64,000 nt of DNA. It comes from Pseudisothecium myosuroides. Taxonomy: Eukaryota; Streptophyta; Bryopsida; Hypnales; Lembophyllaceae. Each line of letters begins with the position of its first letter. Positions within the stretch are counted from its first letter, which is position 1. Made by a program: the position numbers and the translations under genes. Below, one piece after another: positions 1 to 13,703 of this stretch. Location of the stretch: contig OX637288.1 of the NCBI GenBank assembly GCA_951799445.1, positions 4,776,501-4,840,500 of the forward strand. Direction: 5' to 3'. The notes under the pieces were generated by a model. That model did not search any database and was not told the DNA's origin. It worked only from the letters and a program-made list of their open reading frames with translations.

Positions 1-3000
1 TCAACTTGAATGCAAAAACAACTATACAATTAGTTTGAAGGTTTCTTCTTTAAATAAAGAACTATGGACTTCTAAAGTTGTAGTATGAATTTTGAAAATT
101 TCATATAGCATTTTATAAGAGTCTTTTTAATAAAGAGAACATTTTTGTTATTGTATTAGTCTAATATATTATGATATTATACTCTAAACCAATAAGAATA
201 ATTCACCAACAACAAGCCAACCATGTTTTAAGGACTATTAGAGTAAACATGTATGCAACAATATATGCCCACATTCAAGACAATTCTTCAACAGTATCAG
301 ATGATATAAATCAAATAGAGTATATAAACACTAAGACAATCACAAGAAACGTTTTTTGAATTCCTTGTGGACATTCTACTGAAAATCCCCTCCTCTAATG
401 ACAGAATTCCACTGTTTTTTCAAAACGTAGGGAATGTAGTTCTCACAGAGAAATGTGAAATAGGAAATTTTAACAATTTTATCAAAGGGGAATTTGTGCA
501 TTTTTGTGTGTTATTTGTAGAGGTTCCCCACCACCAAATCAACTCAATTTATGAAATTTTGTATTCTAGAATGTAGATTTATGCCTGTAGAATCTAACTT
601 TGTAATAGATTTTAGTGCGCATAATCAATAGAATTTGTAGATTTTGCAATCTCAAATCTTAGTTCTATATAGATTTGAATTTCAATCTCATTGATTTGTA
701 CATTTCAAATTTTTCAATCTGGATCCTTTCTAGATTTCAAGAGTTAAAATTATAAGTAATATGTAGATTCATTTGTTTAAACATTTTAAATTTCATAAAA
801 CCTTAGGTTTCTAAAATGTACAATCTCTGGAATTGTTAGATTTCTTGTGATTAAAATACATAATGCTAAAGATTGACAACTTACAAGTCTTATGTGTCCA
901 ATTTCACGGTACCCTTGACAAACAATATGGGACAATTGCATCTTGTAAAATCTACCAAATATTAGGTAAAAACAACATTGAAATGTAAAATGTGTGAATG
1001 TGTTGCAAAGTCTACCAATTTGAATTGCACATGGGGAATTTGGAGAGAATTTATGAAAATCCCTTCAAAAAATACCCACAATTTCCTTCTATACATGAAT
1101 TCTTTGAAGATCCCCTCCACAATGACATTAGAACACTGGGAAACATAGGAATTGGCAAAAACTAGCAGGGAAAAACAACAAAATCTCTACATTAGTCATA
1201 GGGAATTTCAAACAAGTCTGTTGTAAATATAAAACTAGTGTGTCAATAACAACTATACAAAGTGAAAAAGTTTCAAACTAATTCATAGCATGTGTAACAA
1301 TATTTGCAAATTTAAGACTTAACTTTACCATGATTTTCAAAAATGAAAGAAAAAAAATGCCAAGGAAAATCCCAAGGAGGGTGGATTTAAGAAGGATGGT
1401 GTAGCTTTCCGCCTACACTAGAAGAAACCCTTGTCCATTCAAATGCATCCATTAAGATGGTTGGATGTTTTTGTAACATTGGACGATGTCCGCTGCAATG
1501 TCCACCCGCAAAATCCAAAAAATCATGTTAAGATTGACAAGGCAAAAACATCCAAAAGGGCGCCCTCATCATGATGTTAGATGTTTATAAGAATTTTTCT
1601 ATCTAGCCCATCCATAATGTGGCATCTCACGTGGCGGCCAAAAAAGTGATGTGGTATCCAACAAAGATGATGTGGCATGCCTAGTCCACACACTTTTAAG
1701 CCATTTGAGAATTTCAATACTTTTTTTTGAGATGTCAACATAATAGATGTCAAGACATTTTTTGAGACATTAATTGGTGCATATTGTACCCGGCATTGTA
1801 CCCATAGGGCAGGGTTGGCAAGAAATGATTATTTAAAAAAATGTCTAAAATAAAATGAACAAGCCAAAAATTGTCAAATTCAACAAGAATTAAAGAGAAC
1901 TTATAGTCATCTACCATTAAGAGAATTTTTGATGGCAAAGTGAAGGAATTACTTCATTGATAGTTCGTGACAATGAAGGGTGGAGAGGATGTTTTTATAA
2001 TGAAATGTATTGTTTGTCATAAATCCTCAAACGACATAGAATAATATGAAGATGAGAGCTTGACCACTGGACATCTGGATGTTGTTTTAGAAATTCTACA
2101 TTGAACACAGTTCTTGCTTTACATATCTCATACACGTTGTTTACTTCCTACCACCCTACTTGTGAAAAGAGCTTCTCTTTTCATCCATGGTATACATACA
2201 TCCTTTCCTTTTTTTTTTGCAAAGCATGCAATGTGTCTGCCCTTTCCCTATGTTTTTCACATCTGGCTAGCGATTTATCACAACCCACAATAACTTTTAT
2301 AGACTTACCCACAATCAAAACAAGTCTGCTTGTTGACGTGGCAATACTATATTTTTTTGGACGTTCCAAAAAACATCATTGTATCTCTGCTCATGTCAAA
2401 TAAAACATCAACATCAATGATAGCATCGACTTATTTTTACAGTAAATTGCCAACGTTATACGCAACATCCAGAGAAATCTACCTTTTAGGGCCATCCTCA
2501 CTCTAACATCTTGATGTTTTGTAAAACATCCATGTCCATGATGTGACATAAAAAAAGTCACAAGTTTCTTCTAAGAATACTCACCTCACATAAATTCTTG
2601 GTGCCGTCTTAGCAATACATGTAGAGTTCACTTAGATTATCATATGCTTGTGATGAATCAAATCCTCTACATCACGTTCACAGAAGATTCTGAGTCAATA
2701 CACAATTAGTTATGATACTTTACAAACTTCTTGTGCAAAAGTTTACACGTAACTTGAGCTGGTTTCATAGTGATCTTCTTGAGACTGGGGGTGGGAAGTT
2801 CTATCGACACCGCTCACTTCCTTTCCTTGTTGCATACTGTCTCTCACAGTCTTTCTCACAGCCTTTTCATTTCCGTTTTCAGAACTCCCAACTTGTGCGG
2901 AACAATGGAGCTTCACCTAATGTCGATCGAGGAATGGAGTTGTGCTTCGTGTAAAAGTAGACCACATCAGATCTGGCAAGTGACACCAAGATGTTGGTCA

Positions 3001-3300
3001 TGACTAGATCTATTATGTGAGCGCAAGTATGCAACTGCAAGGTCTTGATACGGTTTACGGTGTAAGTAGAGGATCTTCATGTGGTTCAAGAGTCCATTGA
3101 TCTCTTTAGCTTGGACCCACCTTCTTCAAATGATGTGATCTACAAAATACAAGCTTATGCACAGGTTTACACCAGTCTACTTGAGCTCTATACACTTGAA
3201 CCTCACATGCACGTTCTTAGAATTATACGAAAGTTAATTAAGGTGACCAGTGCTCATAATCCAAATTGTTTACACACAAGCATCGTGGACAAGCATAAGC
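1..3300. other. AT-rich spacer without a recognisable gene
   Basis: I see no convincing coding region. The open frames are short, compositionally AT-biased and lack family resemblance. Between about 1400 and 2560 the sequence repeatedly shows ATGTGGCA or ACGTGGC strings and ATGTTTT/AAAACAT patches. That is reminiscent of the inside of decayed small inverted-repeat transposons seen elsewhere in the window, but I could not define termini. The last few hundred bases before 3623 are probably the 3' UTR and terminator region of the minus-strand ARP5 gene. Confidence 0.5.
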
Positions 3301-3622
3301 ACCCTGGGTGGCAAGCACATCGCACAGCAACCGGAACAGCAGGAACCGAAATCCAGCACTCGTAAATTTGAACAAATGAATTGCCTCGCCGGCTATTTTG
3401 AAAATTACAACCTGTCCTCCAGCACACACAAAAAGTGCGGAGGATTAGGCTCGGAGTGGGCGCAAACATACCTGACACACTGGCGCCCACTCGAGCCTCT
3501 ACAATCGAAAGCCAGAGAGCACAGCAGAAAGAAAACACTCTCATAAACTTCTTGAAGAATGATAAGAGGTTGGCGACTATCCAGTATCTGAAGTGCACAG
3601 ATCCTAAATGAATGTCAATCCT

Positions 3623-6600
3623 CTATCTCAAAACGTTTCCTGCCGAGTACTTCACATTGTAGTACCGCAACCATTCAGGACCTCTCTCCTCATAATCAGC
3701 TTTAGTGAAAGAGTATTTCTCAAATGACTCCGAGGCAAAAGTAGATGCACCAAGCCATGCATCCAGTAAAGGATTACTTCCTCTAACTACTTTAATATTA
3801 GAGCCCAGGGGACGAGTTTTTTGGACTTCAGCCAGCATTCGTTGGTCCAGTCCTTCAAAGAGTGAGCTGCCTCCAGTGAGAAGGATGGACCCGTTCATGA
3901 CTTGGTCTCGGTACTGTGGCGGCAAGCGCCTGATCGCCACGGCAACAGCTTCGCCCAGACCTACCCGATCAACTCCCACCATAGCTGGTTGCATTATGAT
4001 CTCTGGACATCGATACCTCTCTACCCCTAATGAAATCCGGAAATCTTCCATAGTACGAGGTCGCTGTTGCAGCAAATCCTGAGTTGAAGCTTGCCCACCC
4101 AGGTCGGAAACAGATACCGGTACAAACGAAGGGTCCAGTTCCTGAATAGACATCAAACCAAGCGGAGTTTATTTCTGGTCTCAGAGGCCAAATGGACCAA
4201 CATTCATTACGAAAGCTAAAAGAAATTGCAGTCTCAGAATGAATAGAATTTCTGGTAACCAAGCAATAAGGTAGAGGGTACTAAAACCACTACGTGGACC
4301 GGGTTCCATGCTGACCCCTGTTAGCAAGTGGTGTAAGCATGACTTGGCTAAATGTATATTGGCGCTCATCTTTGAATGGAACTGGGGTTGTTAACTGTCA
4401 CTTGTAGCGTACAACCTCCCAATTTGAAATTTCATAAGAAACTCATTCGTAGTGATAAAAATTTGATCTCAACAGATTTGGCTCTTGTACTCAGAGTGAT
4501 CTCTCCACAGCTAAATAGTGACCTCCAAAATTCACTGCTACAAATGCGAGAATGCTTAAAGTGATACAAATTGTATACTCAACCTTTGCAATTAGCACTA
4601 ACGTCAAGCACGGGTTAGCACAAGGAAATATACCTTCAGTCGATTGGTGAGCCAGGCAAGCTCAGCTTCTTGATCATCATCTTCGTCAACATCATCGGCA
4701 TCTTTGCTCATGCGCTTGTACAGTTGCCAATCTTCGTCATCCATACCAAAAGTATCTTCCTCTTTCCCTCTATCAAATGCAGCTGACGTCAGCAGTTTCA
4801 TACGTTCTTTTTGGACTGGATTCAACCTCTCTCCACGGCCACCAGCTCCAGAGGTTAAAGGCGGCGCATTGGTACCTCCGGACCCAGCACCTGTGTAAAT
4901 CATAGTAGATTTATTCGATGACCTTTGACCCCATGAAGATATAACCACAGTAATTTCATAGTCTTTCGGAGTGAACCAGGAAATTCCCAGGGAGAATTAC
5001 CCTTCGCGAGACAAAGACCGAAGCTAGAACAAAGAAGAACAGTGATAATGATAAGAACCTGTCTTTTGCCGCTTGCGTTGTTCTACCTTGGCAGCCTGCT
5101 CAGCCTGTCGGGCACGCAACTCCTCTAAATACAGCTCTGGATTTGCTCTGTTGATGGCCAGTCATACAAGGATGTCCGTTAGTAAGGGACTTCACTGAAT
5201 CTAAAATGCTCAAGTGCCTTTCAAACAACTCTTCATCAAGAATTTGTTTAAAATTTATATTCTGGATAAGTTAGTACCACTTCGGCAAAAAGAAGTTGAC
5301 TAATAGGAGATAATGAGTACAAGGGTTCAGACACGTACAGGCGACGGTCCTCTTCCAGCTGTTGTTCACGTTCACGCTGTAAGCTCAGTTCATGTCTTTT
5401 TTGTTTGGCACGTATACGACCCTCTGTGGTTATCTTCAGGAATTTCTGTTTCTTTTTCTCTTTGATCTACTCATATCCAAACATTTCACCACGTCAGAAA
5501 CACGGAAACCATTCGATTTGATATCCTATGATAAGCACATTGCTCAATGAAACTGAAGGCGTTAAACAATTTCACTTTTTAACACCCTGAAAATCACCAT
5601 ACTCTGCTCTCCAGTTATAAAAGGAGAACTGAAATGCAAAACAAGGTTTGCATACTCATCCTGAATCAGATACGTGTTTTACATCAAGAATAATACTTTA
5701 CCTGTTCGGTTGTAAGCTGACTGTTCGGGATTTCAAGCAAGGGGTATCTTTCTGAATCTGGGATCATGTCCTCTTCTACTGGTTTAGTGTCAGCAGGTTG
5801 GCCCTTCGCCTTCCGGAGTGAGGCTGAGACTTTTGTAAGCGCGGCCTGCACCTCAAGTCTGGAATTATAGCCTGATGGTAAAAGGATAGAGGCTTCTTGC
5901 TTTTCATCTGCTGCATCGTCTAGCTCCTGGAAAAATGAAGGATGCAGAAACATTACATTACGTGTGAATGACTGTCAAGAAACATAATGAAAATCAGACA
6001 ATCTAGTCACAAATCTCTCCTACATTTCTAGGCTCTTGGACAGCCCGGAGGTCCGGGCGCTTCACATCTAGTGACGAAGTCCAACCATTGTGACCAGACA
6101 AAGAGGAACACATCAAATCTTCGATTCATTGTTGTAGTATCTGAACGACTTAAAATACTCCGTGCTTCTACCAACCTGTAGCAAGTACTCAAGTCCTTGG
6201 ACATTAGCCTCCAAATCAGCGATTTTTGATTCACGTTTAGCGTTGGCCATATCACGTAATCGCTGACCCGCCTTCTCCTTGATAGCTGCCTTCCTTGCCA
6301 GCTCCTCCTCAGACTGTTCTTTTATTACTGGTGGTGTCCATGGTAGTTGCCACCATCTCGTCTTGGCTTCAGCATCTGAACCGCCCTTCTGCATTTAGAA
6401 AAATAGAGGCCATTAAATTTTATGAATCGTTCTCCCAAAGAAAAGCAGGTGTGAACTCGTGCTGTACCAAACTAATTGGAAAGGTTTGGAAGAAGCGAAA
6501 AATTGAAATAAGGGACATTCCATGATAAAGCCGCCTCTAATACTAAAGCGCAGAGTCCCACCCACAATTAACAAACAACCGTTACTTATAAGCCCAAGCA

Positions 6601-8785
6601 TTAAAACCTCTTAGCAAGCATCTAAAAAATTTATCAATCAACTCCATGGAATTCGAACCTCAAAAATGCTCAGTTCCTTATTATAGTCTTCAGCAATGTA
6701 GCAGTGCTCTTGCTTTAGCCCTTCCGCCTTCTCCCAATTTATGCTGTTCCTGTATACCACAACAAACAAGATTCAACAAATGCTCTGATTGAGTATTTAT
6801 TTGAAGGTTCTTTCAGAGCCTGGAAAGACCCTACATGCACGCTTTGCAGCTAGTAAAGGCCATCAAAACCTAGCATGGGAAGCAAGCAACTAAGTTTAAG
6901 AAAGTTGCTCACATATGCCTTTAATTTATACATTAAAAAAATTGAATCCGAAGAAAAGCGTCAAAAAAAGGAATGATGCTCCCATTTGCTTACACATGAT
7001 AAGGGTACTGCAAAGACAGCAAACGCTTCAAGTAGCTCGTCACCTGAAACCCCCCAACTGAGGTTCTGCAGGCAGCCTCCACAACCGGTTCCCCTGCCAC
7101 CATCTAATCCATGCCAACAGATATCAGAGTATAATTAGTTGAAACACACATCACATCTAAACAAATGTCCGTTGCCCTCTGGAAGGGAGGAAAAAGAGAA
7201 AGAAAAGCAATTAAAATTGCAGAGTTCTGGTTCCTCGCCACAATAAAGATAGACCATACCGGGATGACATGAGTTGTTTGGTGACCTATATTGACGAGTA
7301 ACCCATCCCTTTCGCATACACCCAACTTCTGGTTATGGGCATATCCAAATACTCCGTCTACACCGAAGGCTGCCAAACATTTAACAACCACCGCTATGCA
7401 AATTCAGAAAACTCCTCAGGCAGTACATGAAAGCAAGCCCCGAACAAGAAAGAAAAGAAGAAGTGGCAATTACGAGAAATCGGCAGTATTCATATCGATT
7501 TCACAGTGAATAATATATCGACATTAATAGAGGAGGAAAAAAAATCATATACATATGTATATATTTGAGATTTGCAAGGAAATGGAAACAAGACAAACTG
7601 CATCAAGTCTAGTAGAAGCAACTTACCAAGTGAGGGAACACCGTAGGTTTCAAAAAGAAGTTCAGCCATGCGATTTCGAGAGGATAAAGGGTTACAAGCG
7701 CCCTCGGTTATCAGTATTGGATGCTCAATCTGCCGTATCAGTCAATTTCAATGCCTCATCAATGCCTCATCAATTCTACAACATACAAATAAGTAGACCT
7801 GATCAATAAAAAGGAAGGTATAGGTTTTGACAATTACCTCGGCTGCATCAACGCCCATTCGGTCGAAAGCATAATCCAGAATCTGCCATAACAGAACATA
7901 TCATCCTCTTCAGTTTTCTAGCCTGTGCTCACACAACATTCTTAAAATAATCTCTGCAAACAAGTCTGTGGCACTTTAAAGAAAACAAGAACTCGGCAGC
8001 ACAAAGCTGTGCGAAAATACTTCGAAGACAATTTCTATCTCACAAACTGAAATATGAAATAAAGAACATCAACGAAACTTACACTCTCCATGGTCTCGAA
8101 TTGGTATACAACATTTCCATCAAATGGGCTGCGAATAGATGATCGTGTGAAGTCGAACAGCTTGACGAGGTTTGAATCAAACTCTCCGACAAGACTCACT
8201 AATTCACCTGCCAACAATAATTCCTTAAGTACAATTCCGCAAGTCCATCCGCACGATCCTGCCCTGGGGAGAGGGGCTGCCTTATACATACAATTCTAAG
8301 CCACATGCATTATCCTCTTAAACCCTGAGATCCGATCATGGACAATAAAAACCATCTAACACAAAATTGTACCAGATGCTCGTTGTCGGGGTCTGTTGAG
8401 GATGTTCCGAAATGCTATTCGAGGATTGTCTTCTCCGCCCCAGCTATATTCCAACAATTCAATTCAATGCGGTTCTCATGAGCCAATGTTATCCGGAGCA
8501 CAAGGAAAATAGGCAGGATTAAAATTCATTTAGGTTGCTTGCCCTACAACACGCAACTTTACTGCGATCAGCTATGAATGCCCGGGTAAGCCAAAACCCC
8601 AGCAGCTACGAAATCGAAAACCCTAAATAAATTTCAAACGAAAGCAACAAAGACAAAGATGTAGAGCGTTTTACGTACCCAACGCGACAATGATAAGCTC
8701 CATTGTCAATAACAATCGGACATCGCAGGGGAATGGAGGAATAATCCGTCTGGCGGCCAGGTCGCACCACCTCCTGAGACGGCAT
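3623..8785 (-). CDS. ARP5: Actin-related protein 5 (INO80 chromatin-remodelling subunit)
   Basis: Fourteen exons read 8785-8679, 8443-8373, 8207-8083, 7882-7838, 7729-7627, 7369-7260, 7103-6994, 6749-6659, 6388-6176, 5926-5702, 5466-5339, 5147-5059, 4890-4634 and 4141-3623. All introns are GT/AG, phases agree, and the total is 730 aa, close to the roughly 720 aa of plant ARP5. The first in-frame ATG (8785) gives MPSQ, followed by PIVIDNGAYHCRVG, the actin phosphate-1 loop. FDFTRSSIRSPFDGNVVYQ and HVIP follow as in ARP5. Residues about 255-558 form the long charged insertion typical of ARP5 (Glu/Lys/Arg-rich, then an acidic DDVDEDDD run). The last exon returns to the actin fold with NGSILLTGGSSLFEGLDQR and ends at KYSAGNVLR. 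Known role of the family: with Ies6 it forms a module of INO80 that couples ATPase activity to nucleosome sliding in the nucleus. Intron 13 carries a small transposon. The identification is firm; single splice sites could be off by a few bases. Confidence 0.96.
4267..4587. mobile_element. Intronic MITE, family H copy 1 (in ARP5 intron 13)
   Basis: The left end reads TAAGGTAGAGGGTACTAAAA and the right end GTATACTCAACCTTT, an imperfect inverted repeat. The interior shares blocks with copies in the kinase intron (18199-18579) and the LKR/SDH intron (about 46800-47020), for example TTGATCTCAA, GATCTCTCCACAGCT and AATGCTTAAA. It has no coding capacity, so it is most likely a non-autonomous DNA transposon. 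The superfamily cannot be assigned because no target duplication is clear. Confidence 0.65.
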
Positions 8786-9750
8786 TGCTGGTGCATGGAT
8801 TGAGTTGCAACTATTGCATGGACATTGTTGTGTCACTTGAGAGTAAACCCCGCAAGGCAGATCAATCCGAAGTTGGACCAAAAGCCTTCCAATACAGACC
8901 ACACAATTCCATATTTATAGCTCTCCGTTACGAATGCAGTATTATGAGACAAAGCAAAAGCCAACGACTGTTCTTCACTCCCAAAGTCAGAATGCCCCCA
9001 ATAGTAAGTCCATTCCTGCCTCGAAGAATTAGACCCTCTCCACTCCACTCCACTCCACTCCGCAAACCGGCTTTTCAAAAACGTAACTACTGGAATCAAT
9101 ACTCAAGAGTACCGTCGTTGGAAACGCATCCAAAAATCAAGTGAAATAGACAAAAGAAAATTCCGGGTTTGAACTTCGGATTTGAACCTCAAACGACCAA
9201 ACAAAACTCCCCTTCCAATCACGCTATATTAAAAATATTCTAAAGACCCGCCACAGAAGTTGCGTACAGTTTGTTATTGACTAGAAAAATTTCCAATAAA
9301 TCACAAATAAGCCATAAACCTCACCTTGTAATTCAAGATTCTCCAAAATCGGAACGACGCCTCCCTAACCGCAACAATCCCTAACAATGCGACATTGCTG
9401 CCATCCAGCCAAATCAAAGGTCCGCAAGTACCCCAAGCATAACAGGAGCAAGCAGAAAGGACAGGGGAAATTGCATAGCAAAATCGAGATTGGAGCAAAC
9501 GATGAAATCACTTACCAAAACACCCACTGATCTCAATGAGTCGCACTGACAGCAAACACTTGGCACTTCGTCGATCAATTCGTAAACCCTAATCTTATAT
9601 CGTTTGAATAGAGCAATCCTCTTGGGACCCAAATTGCTTGATTCAGTTGCAGTACGAGTTTACATCGGTAGAGAAAAGCTCCGAATCTGTCTGTCCCGGT
9701 GAAGTTCGAACGGTAAGAGCGGCACAATAATCTGAACCCTAAACCCTAAA
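8786..9750 (-). promoter_or_regulatory. ARP5 upstream region with a telo-box
   Basis: Sequence upstream of the ARP5 start codon. At 9735-9750 it contains AACCCTAAACCCTAAA, the telo-box seen in many plant promoters of housekeeping and cell-cycle genes. At about 9041-9062 there is a short (CTCCA)n tandem repeat. Open frames at 9301-9632 on the minus strand lack an ATG and probably belong to leader or promoter sequence. A leader intron is possible (GTAAGT at about 9514 on the minus strand), but I could not pair it convincingly. Confidence 0.45.
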
Positions 9751-10357
9751 TCTCCAAAGTGGTCGAACAATTGAAACACACATCCCTTCCAAAACATTTC
9801 CAATAGTCTATCAGAATCAGTGATCTCAAAACAGGTTCAGGGTTTTTAGCCAAACGTTCATTTTTGGAAGATTTTTTTTGAATTTACACTGAGGGCAAAA
9901 AAATTAAGTAGAAATTAAGAAACCGAGCAAAATTTAGCCAGTTTTGAGATCGCTGATCAGAATGTTTGAGCGTGAAGTTTATGCAGGAAAAGCATTTTCA
10001 TCATTATCATGAATTAGAGAGATTACTGGAGTTGTAGGGACTAGGGAGGTATGGAAGAAAATAATTCTAAAAAGATGCCCAAATTTTCGGGAAATTGTTT
10101 TTTCAATGAAAATTTGAAAAAATTATATGGAAAAAAGAAAAATATATGTAGTTAGCATTTGTCAAACCTTATTTTCTAAACTATGAGAAAAAAAAAATAT
10201 TTGGCAAAGATGTGCCGACCTTGCCCTTCACTTATATATGGTACTATCCCAATTATTGATAGTGTGAACATCAATTTAGGTCTTTTGTACATACAAATTT
10301 GTTGTAAAAATTAGTACAATCCAATAACAATTTAACCTATATTAATTCAAAATAATA
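9751..10357. other. Spacer, no gene seen
   Basis: AT-rich non-coding sequence. An imperfect inverted repeat (arms about 9816-9835 and 9938-9957, 18 of 20 matching by eye, core GATCTCAAAAC) could be the ends of a very small element. Nothing else is supported. Confidence 0.5.
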
Positions 10358-11001
10358 CTCCCTCCGTCTCAAAATGATCTTCCTGTTTGACAAAATGTTT
10401 TGGATTAAGGTCAAAAATTAATATTTTTTTATTTTGTTTTGAAATGTAAATCAAGTATAATGCTCTCCTATCCTCCTCCAAATTTGAGCTTTGGATTCAT
10501 TATCAATTTGAAATTGTGGAGCTTCAAAATGTGGGTTTTGGAGGTCTTTTGGGAGGAGCACTGGTAGCCAATTGTTTCTTCAACTCCCACGTAGTAGCTT
10601 CTGTCCTTTTGTCTTTCCGCAGTGCTCCTTGGACAACTCAGAGCTTCATTTCCGAAAAGTCAAAATGGAGAGTGCTTCCTGTTTAATTTCTTCATACAAA
10701 AGATAAAACAACTTGTCCTACCAACTTTACTATTTCTCAAAATAACCAGTATATTCCTAGCTTCTCAGGAACAATGCAACAAGACAGCATGGCTTGATTG
10801 GTTCAACTACTTGGAACAAACGTATTATTCGGAACAATAGCAATTTATTGGGAACAACATAAAAGAACACGTAGCTTCTCCGGAAAAGAAGAACTGAATT
10901 TGTTGATTTTATTATTCTCTTCCTCCATGTCACACCAGGAAGATTAAATTGGAACAAAAAATAAAGGCCAACAGGAAGATCATTTTGGAATAGAGGGAGT
11001 G
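10358..11001. mobile_element. Stowaway-like MITE (Tc1/mariner type)
   Basis: The left terminus reads CTCCCTCCGTCTCAAAATGA. The right terminus, read on the minus strand, is CACTCCCTCTATTCCAAAAT, followed in both by GATCTTCCTGTT, giving inverted repeats of about 34 bp. CTCCCTC at the end next to TA is the hallmark of plant Stowaway elements, and TA lies on both sides (10356-10357 and 11002-11003). The two ends differ by two bases next to the TA. At about 644 bp it is long for a Stowaway MITE and has no transposase frame. Confidence 0.8.
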
Positions 11002-11003
11002 TA

Positions 11004-13699
11004 ACTTTGATAAATTGGTGTCGTACATTTCATTAGAAGAATTATGTACTCATAAATACCCCCCTTTGCATTTGTATTATATTGAGATTGTCTTGTATAC
11101 ACGGATTGAAATGGAAAAAATTATTTTTGAAGTGAAATACACTATCACTATTTAAACCATAGAATATTTTTAAATCTAAAATCTAAAAATCTATACCATA
11201 CAAAATGTTAGGAACGTAGCACAAGAATCTACAAACATTTGTGTGGATGAAAAAATCATGTTTTCATGTGTATACCAAGACTTGTTTGTATTTGTTTATT
11301 ATTCATTATTTGAAAGCCTAGGTGGTCTTTAAGAACTTAACTAAGTTTAAATGATTAAAATCCTTTTTAAAAAATATGGATCTATCATATGAAATAAATT
11401 ATAATGATTTAATATTGATTTTGATTTTTGATTGGCTACTTGTAGTCTAAGATTTTAAAAAATACCTTATTAATTTTACAATACTTATTAGAATCACATA
11501 AAACAAAGCTTCACACATATAGAGCATTTCAATGAAAAGCTAAGTTTAAAATTCTATGCAAAAATTTAGAGTGTGTCGGTAGTCACTAGAGGTTGCCTAA
11601 AATCACCAATAGTTCAAAATGGTTGTAGTTCAATACTTCAATGTTGTAGTGTTTGACAAGAAGATGTGAATATAAATTATTGAAATTAGACTTTTTTATA
11701 AAAGCTTATTCTATGTCCTATAGACTAATATTGTCCTAGAAGCAACACATTGCAAGACTTCCACATAAGAGGGTTTCCCAAATTTACACTAGATATTTGG
11801 GATAGATGCTAAATCTTGCCGATATAGGACCATAACCGGTTGTTGACTTTTAAACACTAACGTGGTACAGCCCCATTTGCAACCCGTCACCACTGTCATT
11901 ACAAGTTGCAACTCATAACCTTCTTTCTTTTCAACATGCTTCCTACACCCTTGGATCATGAAGATCAGAGGTTGTGATTGAAAAATGTACAACCAATTAT
12001 GTCCGATAACCTATTTGCTGCTAGCACGGGCCATTGGTTATCTAATACATACATGGAAGTCGAAAAAAATTATAGTAGAAAAATTTCAAAGCACAAATTC
12101 CAAACATAATTGACTTCAAGAATTGAAATATAAAGGGAAGATGGAACCTAAAGCGTTAGATTTTGCATGGAACTATCTGCTGAAAAATTGAAAAATTGAA
12201 AAATTCGTAAAATTCGTAAATGAGTTGGACCGGATTGTACAAGTCCTGGAAGAGGATGCAATGGAAGAGGAGTAAGTTAATCGTTTGAAAGGATCCATAT
12301 TCCGTTCAAGTGTCAGGTTTTGGTGGAGACTTGAATGAATGCAAGGTTCACCATTGAGTTACCAGACTATTACCGTACGTTAGGGTCAGATTCATTATAC
12401 CCCATTCGAAATCTTTTCTTTTTGGGTTGAATTATCTTTTATTAAATGGATTTAGAATTTTTGCAATTTCATTTCACAAGATTTGGAATATTTTCTAATC
12501 TTTAATAGCAGGGTCTTCACACCGTTACCGCAGTACTAAGGGCTTTACTGAATCTTTTGTGAGCTTTAGCAATAGGGTCCTCACATTCCAATAAGTTAGC
12601 AAAAGGATTAGTTAAGTTTCAATCCCCTTTAATGAATATAGTCTTTCTTCAAGGGGAGAAAAAAGAATAAGCTTATGTATTCCATAGATTTTTTACATTT
12701 ATAAAGCAATTGCCTTGGTATGCATATTTTTTTCTATTTTCCATTTTCCATTGGGTTTTTTGAGGATTCAAATTATTTTCATTAACATTTCTAAACATTT
12801 CAAATATGCCACATTATAATTTTTGAATATTTCATTACATGCCATATTTAATTATATTTTGAATTATTTTTTAACAAATCTGATTCGAGCATAGAGTACT
12901 ACTGTGTGGATTTGTAGCTTGTCAAATTCCCTAATATTGTGTAGTTCTGGTAAATAGTCTTTATATATCGAATGCCTGTTATCAAAACTATAATACTTGC
13001 TCTCGATTTAGTATTTTTTCTATGTGGTTATCAACCAATTGAGGTTCTTCATGGCCTAGAATTTTCTTATTTTGTAATTCATTCTCACAATTCAATTGGA
13101 ATCTTCAATTTTTTTTAGATAGTTCCAATATGGGGTCCAAATGAGGTAATAGGAGCCAACTTCGATGTAACGACTGCTTTTTTAAAATTATTATTGATTG
13201 TGTAGCTCAATTTTGTTTGGATTTGTCCAAAAAAAACATACCTCAATAATTATAATTGTTATAGTGTCACATTTGAATTATATATAGTCTTTGATATCAT
13301 TATTTCATCTAAATTAAGTACAAAATCCCTCCAAATTAAGCATGTAACCAGTGCTTAATGAAAATAAAAAAGATGAAAATCATACTCAATTTGATGTAAA
13401 ATAACCACTTTAATGACGTTCATGGACAATAAATAGATAAATGAAGCCATACATGAATGTTTAGGCATTCCAAGAGCTAAATGAACAAAAATAAAAATAA
13501 AAATTTCAACCAAAGCAGTCCAATAAGCACTACAAAGCATGTTGCGAGTGGCTCCTAATACCTCATTTAAACCCTATGAACCTTCACTGGAGTTGAAAGA
13601 TGATATTAATAACAATAGTTCTTACACTATCCAGGTTCTCAGAGTTCAGGAACACCATTCGGTCTCTAATGTAAAGTAACTACACCTTAAATTGCACAG
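11004..13699. other. AT-rich spacer, no gene seen
   Basis: No open frame of interest. Near 12140-12260 on the plus strand a stretch reads like a broken coding segment (LDRIVQVLEEDAMEEE after stops), too short and interrupted to name. The rest is low-complexity AT-rich DNA. Confidence 0.45.
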
Positions 13700-13703
13700 T
13701 TAA

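Noticed and set aside
9301..9632. Minus-strand frames reading SLRSVGVL and then DGSNVALLGIVAVRE, reminiscent of the telomere protein TEN1
   Set aside because: The frame has no ATG start, and the only splice acceptor between the two segments gives the wrong phase and immediate stops. Resemblance is limited to a few residues, so it is left as ARP5 upstream sequence.
12130..12260. Broken coding-like segment (LDRIVQVLEEDAMEEE)
   Set aside because: Too short and interrupted by stops; no family could be named.
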